Assembly: GCF_029931775.1 (NCBI RefSeq)
Contig: NC_079324.1
Span: 61,759,268-61,823,267 of the forward strand
Source of the DNA: Euleptes europaea
Lineage: Eukaryota; Chordata; Lepidosauria; Squamata; Sphaerodactylidae
Length of the DNA: 64,000 nt
Direction: 5' to 3'
Position numbers and translations under genes: made by a program. Below are positions 12,101 through 24,100 of this stretch, piece after piece (within the stretch, counting starts at the first letter, position 1; each line of letters starts with the position of its first letter). Under the pieces are notes generated by a model. It was not told the origin of the DNA, ran no database searches, and saw nothing but the letters and a program-made list of their open reading frames with translations.

Positions 12101-15100
12101 ACTTGATGGCATTTAACACACACACACACACACACACACCTTCACCTTCAAACTCACTCAAATCTTTTTTTGTGCTTCTCTGAGGTCTCGCTGGACACTC
12201 TCCACATGTGTGCAGCTACTCGCGCGTTCCAAGAAAGGCTGAAGCCCAAAATGCTAGAACGGATGAGAAGTGGATCTCTGCTGGTAGCTGACAAGGAAAC
12301 AGATGAAATCATCAGTGCCATTCGGTCTTACTTGCTCCATATAGCTAACCCGGAGTGGTCTGCAGCAGTAGCACACAAGATGACTCAAGAACTCCAATCG
12401 GGTATGTGTGTGTGTGTGTGTGGGGGGTGTTCATTGCTTTCTTCTCTGCAGTTTATTCTAAAGGGGGGGTTTGTTTAAGAAATTCAGCATATTGATAACC
12501 TTTGTAGTGGCAACATGATAGTTGGAGGTTTTGAGGGGGCTGACTGGGCGTTTTGTGGTTGACACGTGCTTTTCTTGAAAGGTGTGGACATCTTCATCGG
12601 TGTGTATTAATCTGATTTTACGTAGCACATCACGGCATTTGAAAGAGTAGCGGACATATTAAACAGTGGCTAATTTCTGTGTAATTTCTCCTTGAAGGCC
12701 TATTTCACAAAGCTTGTTGACACTTTTTAGTCGTTTTTAGTTTATTTAAAAATTTATCATCCCTCATAATTCTCAGTTTCAGGTTTCCAAGGTTGTTTAC
12801 TTTAATCATGGTTTGTTTTTAATGGATTGTATAATCAGGGCTAATTAAATAGAGGCCACACCTAACATTAAAACACTAATGGTAAAAGCCAGTGACCAGC
12901 AGAAGAAACAAAACAACAAAGCACTCTCTCAACATAACACCCCAAAGAGGAACAAAAAAGCTTTCATCTGTTGTCTCAGGCTAGCCAGGTGACATGGAAG
13001 GAGTGAGACATTTCTGTCTTCAGTAATCCCCCACATCCCTGTGCATGGGGGGGGGGCATGCTGAGCAGCATCTCTGAAATAGTTCTTAACTGATAGGCAG
13101 GTGGTCCTTTAAGTATCTTGGTCCCAAACCCCTTGGGGATTTGTGCTCTCATATGTATGCAAAGTTAAACGCTTTTTCCAGTGGGAATACACTATACAGA
13201 ATGTGTGTGTGTGTGATGCACATATTTGCACGCCTACATTTGTCTCCACTTGATGTTTACTTGGTACTTAAGTGTCCTGTTGATTTTCTGTTCCATGTTT
13301 TGCTGCAGACGGGTTCTCAAGGCAGCTTAAAAATACTAACAGTGCAGTTAAAAGCTGGGGGCAGGGGGAGTATTTCCATCCTTCCCAGTTCAAAGCATTG
13401 TTCTGGAGCAGTCTCCCACTCAAACCCCAGTTCTAATTAGGCCGTTGTGGCTGTCCCCATCTCTCTCTGACTGATTGCCAAAGGGATGGCCAGATGCTGG
13501 GTTGCATAAGTCTTAATTTCCACCCCTAATGAACCTGGGGACCCTCCAGTTCATGTGCTCCCTCCTTCCCTTCACATGGGGCTTGGTAATTAAAGATGTG
13601 CACTTTTGTGCCTAGATTGCAAAAGCATTGCACAGGGTTGCAAGGAGATACAAGCTAAGCCTCTGAATGTCTCTGCTGAGCCCTTGTTGCATCTCAGACT
13701 CCAGCACCTGGCTCTTCCATTGCTTTGAGGGTGCTCAAGCAATTCTGAAATCCAAGCAGAAAAGAAGGGGAAGGGCCAAGAAGCGTGTGAGATTTGCTAT
13801 ATTCTTTTTTCTTTCCCCCTCCAGGACCCATCAAAGCCGATGCATTGAAATTCTGCATCTATTTGGCTGGAAAATGGCTGACTCATAATGATGTGCAGGT
13901 ATCTATCTTGCCATAATACGCACACAATAAAGTTTAATTGTACATTGTAGCCAGCGGACCAGGTCTGGATTATGTTTGGGTGGTTGGGGGGCATTTTTGG
14001 GGGGTTGCTTTTTTTGTGCATTTCTGGAGTCTCAAAGTTTTGTTTAAAAATAGATGTTTTGTCTCCTGACCAAGGAGGAATATCGAGAAAAGGCTCGAGT
14101 GTTCCTGAAAAAGATGGAGGCGGAATACAGCAAACAAGCCACAGAGGCTGTGCTCATGGCCCACAAGCTTAACTCAGAGGAGTACTGGAAGCTGATCGGC
14201 AAGCCTGCCAGGCTGGTGGTGCTGCTCTACCAGCACAGCAGCATCACTGAAATATTTCAGAATCCAGCCGGCAGCAATTACCCAGGTGAGCTCATTTCCC
14301 AACCCCCCACAAAGGCATTTGCCCCAGTCCCGGCCCCCAACTCCTGCTGGCCAAACATTGTGCTTCGTGGTATGCCCAGGAGGTCAGAGGCAGTATGACC
14401 AAACTGTTTTATATGCCCTGCCTTTCCGGGTTAAGCAGGGACCTAGAGGGTCCCTTGTTCTAGGACTTCCAAAATCCTGGAACCAGCACTGACTGTGCAT
14501 AGCAGCCACTTTCAAACCTTGGAACTCTACAGTCCTTTGATTGGAAGAATTGCAAATGATGAGGAAGCTTCTCCAAGAAAAAGCGGGCAATCTGCCTACC
14601 TTATGCAGTGTACAGGAAAGAGTTGGCCACGCTGTTGAAAAGGTTCTTGTATGCGGGGAGCGTTTATTATTTATTTATTTATTTTATTACACTTCTACCC
14701 CGCCCTCCCCAACCAAAGGCTGGAACAAAATTCTCTGCAGTGTTCAAGGGTTCTTCACCTAACAAATCTGTGTAGAAAAGGGATTCCTTCAGCATGTGTG
14801 TGTTGTCGTCAAGTTGCTTCTGACTTATGGCGACCCCATGAATTAATGGCCTCCAGAATTTCCTTAACAGCCTTGCTCAGGTCTTGCATACTGAGGGCCA
14901 TGACTTCCTTGATCCATCTCCTGTTGGGTCTTCCTCTTTTCCTGATGCCTTCCACTTTTCCTAGCATTATTGTCTTTTCCATCATTGTCTTCTCATAATG
15001 TGACCAGCATAGGAAGCTTCAAAGAGCACATTCATGTGGCATCTACCCATGGTTCTTGTTTGGCAGTGTAGCACTCATCTAGAAGCATGGGATATGTCCT

Positions 15101-18100
15101 TCCCAAAACCAATCTGACTGTGCATGTGGTGGGAAAACACTTGTGCAGGCTGCATATCATATTAGTCTGCTGTGGTCTCTGTCTTTCTTCACATGAATGC
15201 ATGGGAGCCCATGTAATAGAAGCACACATTCAGATCTCCAAATAAGCACTCTGCAGAAATGCTCTTATACACTCAGGGAAATCTCAAATGCGAGGGTGGG
15301 GTGGGAGAAACAATGTGGGGGTGGTCCTTGTGTATACCGTTTCTGCTTCTGCACAGATATCCACGCTGCGGCAAAAGAAATAGCCGAAATTAATGATCTG
15401 GATATAAAGAAGATTTGGGATATAGTGCTGGAAAAATGGCTGTGTTCAAATGAAGCACCAACAGATGTAAGTCCATTTCCTCAAACAAATTCTGTTGCAA
15501 CATATGAGGATGCCTTATCTGGACTCAGACTATTGGTCCATTCATCTCTGTGTTCTCTGATTGGTTACTACCCAGGGTGTCAGCAGATAAGGCCTTCTTC
15601 ACCTGCCCCCTGTGATCCTGTAACTAGAAAGGCTAGGGGCTGAGCTGGGACTTTCTGCATGCAGAGCCGGGGGGGCTGTGCTGCTGAGTCTCAACACCAA
15701 ATCAACGTATGTTGTTGTGGGTACTGCCAAAAAAGGGAGAAGAGTCTGTGTAGGTACTGCTTCACATTCTGACTTAGAGCAGGCCCTCTGGGCATTGTTG
15801 CTTTATCCTGTTGAGTGTCTAGACTGCTGAGGTGCAAAGAGAGCACTTGGTAGGGGGTCTTTCCCAAGACCATCTCTTGAAGACCGAAAATACCTCCCCC
15901 CACCCCAAGCCTTTTGAGTAAAATACCTTCCTGTGGTCAGATGCTCTCGTTGCTTTGAAAAAGAAAATGGTCTGGACGGGAAACTTCTCCCTCAACGTGA
16001 GAGAAGACTCTGAAAAGCTGTGTAAGTCTTTGGAGATTAGGAACTGGTTCTTAAAAGATTTGGAGTTCCTGGACTGGCTGCCAGGTTCTGTCACTAAGAA
16101 GCAATTTTCAATCCATGGAGGAATTATTCAGCTGATGGCACCGGGACTAAATCTAGAAATGGGAGTGGTTGCCATGCCCTTGTGAATCATAACCTCTTCA
16201 ATTTCCAGATTGAGTTTAACACTATCAGCAGGATAATGCCTTGTTTTTACTAAGAGAAGCTCCCCCCATGTAACTTCCTGAAACAGGCGATACGGTGCAA
16301 TTAGAGGTTTGCCAGTACGGTTTGTACTTGGTACTTTAGTAGCATCCCCCCTAAAAAAAAAAACTGGTCTGTAGCAGAACCCAGATCTTGTGGCCCAACA
16401 AAACACTGGGCTTTGGACTGACTCGGTAGCCTTGAACACTAGTGTGCTAAACTTGGGAAACTGAATTTCTTTTTAATTTTTGTTTTAAAAAGAGAACTTC
16501 AGAGATTATTGAAAAGGCAGAAGATGAAATCTTCAAGAGGTAGGTCTTTGTCTTCTGATGCAAGCCTGCCATGTTGTTTTCTCACTCCAACACTACGTGC
16601 AAACTGCTATCACCAGCTCTCCAGGGAGATGGGCAGAGAAAGACTTTTCCTCTGCTCCTGCCACCTGGGATCTTTTAATTAAACATGGGATCTGTTGCAT
16701 GCAAAGTAAGCCTTTCGGACCCACTACCTCTTCCCTGAGGTCATAAGCTGCTGTGGTGTATGCGTCTGTGTGTCTAGTGGGGAGGGAGGAAGCGGGAGAG
16801 CTGTGCTTCAAGGTGAAATTAAGGATGGAAAGGAAAGCACATGTTCCATACTACACTGTTTAATTACCCAGACACACTGGATTGTTTCTCGTTGAGAAGT
16901 CTAACTGTCGATAGTTAAACCAACCATTCACTGTAGCAGCAGTATAAACATTTCACCTTGGCGCTACAAAAAGTGAAAATGCCAAGAGAACATGGCAGGG
17001 GGCACATAGGAGAAGAGCACCCTAGCACCTATCCCCTAGCACCTGCTGATTTGTCCTGACTTCATTTCCTTAAAGTCTTGTTCTGGAAGAAGAAGAAGAG
17101 TTGGTTTTTATATGCTGACTTTCTCTACCACTTAAGGAAGAATCAAACCGGCTTACAGTCACCTTCCCCTCCCCACAACAGACACCCTGTGAGGTAGGTG
17201 GGGCTGAGAGAGCTCTAAGAGAGCTGTGACTAGCTCAAGGTCACTCAGCTGGCTTCATGTGGACGAGCGGGGAAACAAATCCAGTTCACCAGATTAGCCT
17301 CCGTCGCTCATGTGGAGGAGTGGGGAATCAAACCCGGTTCTCCAGATTAGAGTTCACCGCTCCAAACCACCACTCTTAACCACCACACCACGCTGGCTCT
17401 ACCAGCACTTACTTGTGTCTATGTATATGTAGGACAGAATTAAAGGGGCAGCTTTACATATAGAATAAAACTGGTCCAGTACCACAGGAAATTTGCATTA
17501 AAAGGGAAAAAAATATTTTTTGCAGACTTGTGTACATCCTGCAGCTGCAGCCAGCAGATATAGGATGCAGAATCCTTTATGAATGTGTAACATCCACAAC
17601 ATCTGTAAGTTGGTGGTGGTGTGTGTGTGTGTGGGGGGGGGTTAATAGACATAGGCTGAACGCTTTTTGGAAGACACTTGGCTGTACCGGTCCCCTGTAC
17701 TTAATTATTATTTTGGTAGTTTGCGGGGGGGTTATCAGGAAGAACCTATGGAGTGCGCCTCGTAGTGGCCTGTGACTGACTGGTTTGTCCCAAGCTTGGG
17801 CTGTAATTTGAACTCTGGGGGCAGGATCAAAAAGCCTATGCAGGAGCTTGGACTGGCCCAATAAAACTCCCTTTTCCTCCTTTTGAGCAACACAGAGGGT
17901 CTCTACCACCAACACTATATTCACTGCTGTGACGATGGGGGAAATCGCTCCCTCGTCTCCTATTTCGTTTTACCTCAGATAATTGAGACGCCAGAGGCTT
18001 TATTCAGTTCAACAATAAAATAACAGAATTTGATTACACTTCACAGGGAAAGATATTGGAGGAAAAACTAGTATTAAGGAACGGTACAAATTTTCTACAT

Positions 18101-21100
18101 AAATAATGAGTTACACAACAAGTATGGCACAGATGTTATTTTACTTAACCCGGGTTTCCAACTCTTTAAGGTAGCTTAGTCCCAGAACCTGCACACAGAG
18201 GTTCGTGTGTATACTCTGGTGCCTAAAACTAGGAAGTATGGAGATTCTCTCTTCTTCCTTCCTTTTTCTTGCTGTGGAATTACTTCACAGCACTTAAAGT
18301 AACTCTCTCACAATACAAATTAAACCTTAGTCTGTCACAACTGCTTCTAAAACTTGTGTCTGTTTCAAAGAGAGCTTGCCAGGGAGAGATAGGGGCTACC
18401 CTTCAAGAGACCAAAGAACCCCCTGGAACACACGGAAGTGGTTGTGTCGTTTATGGCCAGTACCCCCTGCATGGCACTAGATTGGAAAGGCCTAACCAAG
18501 CTATGTATGTTGGGGGAGGAGGTCTTTTGCAAAGAAAGGAGTGTGCTGTCCAGCCGTATAGCTTTGCAGACTCCTCAATCCTCTGATTGAGAACAATCCT
18601 GCATTCGTCTTTTGAAAACCGTCCTTCCTTGAACAAAACATTTTACCAAGTGTCCAGGACAGCATCTGTTTTTCAGTTTACGTCAAGCTGAATAACCCGA
18701 GTTAACAATAACGTGCTTTATTAGTGGCCAGGCTTAAAGATGTCTCTCACTTCCACCACCCCCACCACCCCGTTCCCTCTCTTAGCCTATTGGGGAAAAC
18801 CAGCTGACATTTGCTCACAGAAGCAGAGCTCTCAAGTGCCTGATCTATTTGGCAGATGCTTCCACTGTTGAATCGCTCTTCAGAAAACCTATTGAGGAAG
18901 TAATGTAAGTCTAGCCTTGTTTCCTCTCAATGTAGAAAATATCCAGTCATGAAGGTTGGCTGAACAGAAGATAATGTGATGGTTCCAGTCCAGCACTGTG
19001 TACCTGGAAAAAGGGGGGCTGTATTCACAGATCCCTTAGGAGCTGAGATCCAGCTCTCCCTCCCAAACAGCTCCTTAGTGGAACTTTAGGTGTCTGCCTG
19101 GGCTGTGGCTACCAGGGTCCAGCTTGGATAAAGCCTCAGGTGGAGGAGAGGGGTTATGCCGTGCCTGGTCCCACCTCCTCTCCCTTCTGAGCTAGGAGCT
19201 AGAGCTGGCGTGTCCTCCTCAGCTTCCTCAAGCCTTTTGAAGACCTAGCCAGGCCTGGGGCATGCCTGGTGATCAGAAGCCCTCTGGGGGTATGGCCCAG
19301 CCCACAAGGGGCCAGTAGTGGCCTTGGAGCGTGCTCCCCTTTTCCCACTGGGGGTTGGAGCCGCCAGACAGCTGATTGTCCAATGGCTGTGTGTCCTTGA
19401 CTGGCTGTCTCTTAAAGGGCCAGTGTATTTGTGGCCCCAGTAGGCCTGGTAGGTGCTGGGTTTGATGCTAGAGGGTGCCAAGGATTGGGGGAGGAAATCT
19501 GGAGTTGTTCCCCCTCCCCCAACAGTTTTTAAAAATGCTGTGGACTTGCAACCCCAACTGCTGTATCAGGGTATGGGGAATTGTACTAGCAGGATTTGTT
19601 TGCGCTCTCAGTTCCTCTGAGCATATATGCACAGGTTGGCTTCACTTCTCAAGCCAATGCCTGGATTTGAGCCCCATAAGTGGTATAATTTGGCCTTGCT
19701 AACTGAAATCAGTATTCTACTCTTTTAATAAACTAAAGTTGTAGTTGATCTCGCCACCTAAAGGCTGTATCCACAGTTTACGTACACATGTGTCGGCTCT
19801 ATGAGGGCGCTGGTAGGTTTTTGCTATCTTGATGTCTTGAGATCACTGAGACTGTTCCTATATTTGAATAATGTATTCTGCTTGGAGCACTAGGGATTTC
19901 TTGACGATTCATTTTTGTCCCTTGTAAGAAATGTAGTGGCCCTCTTAGTAGTACTCAAATCTAGAATATCTGCTGTAAATTAACTTCAGTTCAGGTAAAC
20001 ACTGATTCCTTTTTTCCCTTTTCGACAGGATTTTTCTGAAAGCTTTAGTTTACCTCGCTGAATTTGAAATCCTCAACATTCCATACACATACGAATCATT
20101 TCACAAGGCTCCCAAGGAAGGCATGATCAAGGGATTATGGAAAAACCATAGTCATGAGCCCAGGGTAATATTGCTAGAGATGGTCGATAAATGTGCATGA
20201 ACCGTTGCTGGTGGTGCCCTGGTGCAGGCACAACTGCCAGCTGTGGACCCTGCAAGCGGCATCACTATGCCACGGGTGGAGTTGCAAATGGGTGGTAAGG
20301 ATATGGCAGAAGTAGGTGTGGCCACATGTAAAAGAGCCTCCAAAGAACCAAGCAAGATACAAAGAGTAAACGTGGTGCTAATAAGATCCTCGTTTCCTTT
20401 TTCTTCGTTTCCAGGCAGTGAAACTAGTAGCTGAGCTGAGTTTGGAGTATCAAGTGTGGGATGCTCAGCTGTGGAATGGTTTGCTGCAAAAGCTGCTTAA
20501 TTTCAACACGGTAAGTTTTTCTTCTGGGGTGGGGTGGGGGCTTTACATTATGCTTCAGGGTGAGAGGTGTGTAGGTTTCACCTTGCAGAACAATTTAAAG
20601 GGGAAAACCTGGAAACCTCAAGTACTGGTATGATCTAACAGAGAACTTAAATGCACAATTTAGTCCATAGCTGCAAACGGAGAAATGCCTAAAGTCTGGA
20701 ACATTGTATGCCCTGCTGAAGCTTCCCCCTTATAGAGGAGGGTGTGTGCGCATACATGCATGCGCATTCTTGGGGAAGCGGGTGAAAAAGGGCTTCCCTG
20801 ATGCCTTTCAAAGGACGGCCTCTCACAGCACCAGGGTGAGTGCAGGACAATGAATTGGCATCGCTGTGTGTGAAAGACCTACATATATCTTTCTGTTGGG
20901 TATCGAATGGCACAATACAAGTGGAGAAGCTAAAGTTGACTCCATTTGAGTTCTGGAAAACCAGAATGCAGTTTGGTTTTGCAAACTGGCTCCAGTGTTA
21001 TACAAAGTAGAGAAGGATAGTAAAGTCTTTTGTCAATATGTATATAATATTATATACAGAATACTACACTTGGCTTACAGTTAAAAAGGTAAAGGTCCCC

Positions 21101-24100
21101 TGTGCAAGCACCGGGTCATAAAGTAGGACTGCTTTATTTAAAACTGTGCCTGCTCTATTAAAAAAGAATTTTTTTACAAAAACAATGCCTACCATAACAA
21201 CTGAACACTCACTTTTTGCTTGTGATGCTCTTTGTCTTTTCTCTTTCTCATCCCCCACCACCACCACACACCTCACCCCTGGCAACTTGTCTGCTTGCAA
21301 GAATGGCTTTCACCTGTGCCTGGGAGCGGGGTGCGGTTCCACGTTATTTCCAAAAGCAGCTTCTTAAGCACTGCTCAGTGCCCACTCCAGCAACTTACTA
21401 AAATAGTACTTGAAATTGTGTCCTACCTATGCCCGTAAAATATTTTAGTTACAAAATAGTATTTTTTTCAGGTCGATTATCTAAGGACGGTTTTGGTAAA
21501 GATTACGGGGATCCATTCGTTATGGCAGGTGCGTGAAGTTTTCATTCCCCAGGATGGAATCTGCACTTCTTGAAAAATGTTCATGTTGTGTTACTTTTAT
21601 TTGTTTGTTTGTTTTCTAGCCCAACTTCTCCAGCCAAAGCTAGGCTTTTATTTGTTTGTTTGTTTTCTAGCCCAACTTCCCCAGCCAAAGCTAGGCTCAG
21701 AGCGGGTTACATCATTAAAAACGTACATCAGTAATGTTAATCAACAATGTTAAAACATTAAAACCCAATTAAAAACAAACAAAATCCCACAATGGCACTC
21801 ACTATCTAATCATGTTGGTCAAGCAAACAGGCAGCCCTCCCCACCCCCCGATCGATCCAGCAGCACACATAAGGAGGGTGAGTAGGGAGGCCAGCAATTG
21901 TAATATCCATGGCTGCCCTCAACTATAGGCCTGGCGGAATAGATCTGTCGTGCAGGCCCTGCAGGACTCCTTAAGGTCCCACAGGGCCCTGATGTCATCA
22001 GGCAGGGCATTCCACCAGGCAGGAGCCAGGGCTGAAAAAGCCTTTTTCAGCCCTGGCTCTTGTCGAGGACATCCGTACACTCTCAGGGCCGGGAACCCCC
22101 AGTAGATTATTAGCAGACGATCGTAATGCTCTTCAGGGGGTATACCAGGAGAGGCAGTTTCACATGAACAGATAGGGCATTACTGTAGTCTAGTAAAACA
22201 TACATCTTCGCCCTGCCCAAATGAGCTACAGATACTAATTAATGACTTAGTTCTAATAGCCCAGTTGCAGAAATTGGCTTTAGCTGCAAATGGTGTGAGC
22301 AGTTGGTCTTTCCCCTTGGAAATCCCACAAGATGGTAGGAATTGCAATTATCTGTTTGCCAGAAGATATCTATCCTTATTCTCTCACTTGGTCTGATTGA
22401 CCATCTAAGAGGGACTAGAAAGGGTAGTTACAGCCACCAACTCACAGAGAAGTTTGGAGAGAGAACTATAATCTGTTGGCACAAGAGGATAGGACTCACA
22501 ATAATGGGTTTAAATTGCAAGTGGAAAGGTACCAGCTGGATATTAGGAAACATTTTTTTTACAGTAAGAGTTGTTTGACAGTGGAATCAGCTACCTAGGG
22601 AGGTGGTGAGCTCCCCCTCACTAGCAGTCTTTAAGCAGAGGCTGGACAAACACTTGTCAGGGATGCTCTAGGCTGACCCTGCATTGAGCAGGGGGTTGAT
22701 TGCCTGTATGGCCCCTTCCAACTCTATGATTCTAGTCCATTACAATCCCCCCAAAGCCACCTTCCTGCTGTCAGGAAAGAAAGGGACCGGAGGCAAGAGC
22801 TGCGGCCACCAGTTGTTGACTTGGCCTGAGTGAAGGAAACCCGGGCCTGCTCCAGGGAAGCTCGGAAAGAGAAGCCACAGAGCCCATGTTAGCAGGAGGG
22901 GTAGGGGAGAGGTGTAGAATCAAACCATCTTGGATTGGCAGCATCCTTCAGCTCTGGGTTCCTCCTCTGAGAGCCAGCATGGTGTAGTGCAGTGATGGCG
23001 AACCTTTTAGAGACTGAGTGCCCGAACTGCAACCCAAAACCCACTTATTTATCGCCAAGTGCCAATACGGCAATTTAACCTGAATACTGAGGTTTTAGTT
23101 TAGAACAGGGGTGGGGAACGTCAGGCCCGGGGGCCGTATAAGGCCCGCGAAATCATTTGGTCTGGCCCTTTGTGGGTCCTGGAAGATCTCAAGCTCAGAA
23201 GGATTTAAGACTGGCGATCTGCTCCCTCCCGCGGACAGGAATAGCCTCTACTCAAGGCATATGTGAGTTTGTTTTGCCAAGAAAAGGAACCTTTCCCCCC
23301 CTTGCAGAAGAGTTGTTAGCAATGTAGCTGCTAGGACCGCCCAAGAAACTGTGTGAACCCTTTCCCACCCAGGCCATGGAGAAACGTATTCCCTCTGTAC
23401 TACAAGAGGGCTGGGGGCGGAAGAGGCGAATGGCCCTCGAATAATGTTACAAATATCCAAATGGCCCTTGGCAGAAAAAAGGTTCCCCACCCCTGGTTTA
23501 GAAAAAACAACTCATACATTCACATATTTTGCGTTAAAAGAAAAACACAATAACAGAGCTTTCAATAATACAAACAACTTTTCATTGAAAGGTAAAAGTT
23601 TGCATTTGGCATGCATCTCTCCAGGACTCGTCCTCTGCTCAGCCACCGGACATTATTGTACATAAGTAAACAATTATACTGTGCTTGAACCTCCTCAAGA
23701 AGTGCTTGAAACTGTCAACAATTCAGAGCATGAACCATGATGTAATTCACCATTTTTGTGACATCTTTGAGGACATCATCAAATTTTTTGAACAATTAAT
23801 GTAATTTTTGCTGTTGTGTGCATGCTGATAATTTGTCTACCCTTGGCTCATACTTTGTAAGTTTGAGAGCAACACATGCAGCACTCAGGTCATCTGTTAG
23901 CCTGTTTCTGGTGTCAGATTTGATATAATTCAAAGCTGAAAACAGCTGCTCACAAGCATAAGATGATCCAAACAAAGTAAGAAAAGCAGTCCCAAGTGCT
24001 TTCATTGACTTAAAATTATTTGGCAGAGAATTCCACACTTTAAGGATTTCATTTTCAGAACTGTGCTGTCCTTTGGCATCCCTTCTATCTTCTCAAGTGT

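Noticed and set aside
14054-14074. Earlier acceptor (AAATAG at 14048-14053) for the KNTC1 exon
   Set aside because: The acceptor at 14074 joins VQ to EEYREKA, matching human SQDEKREKA with no insertion, and it has a pyrimidine tract.
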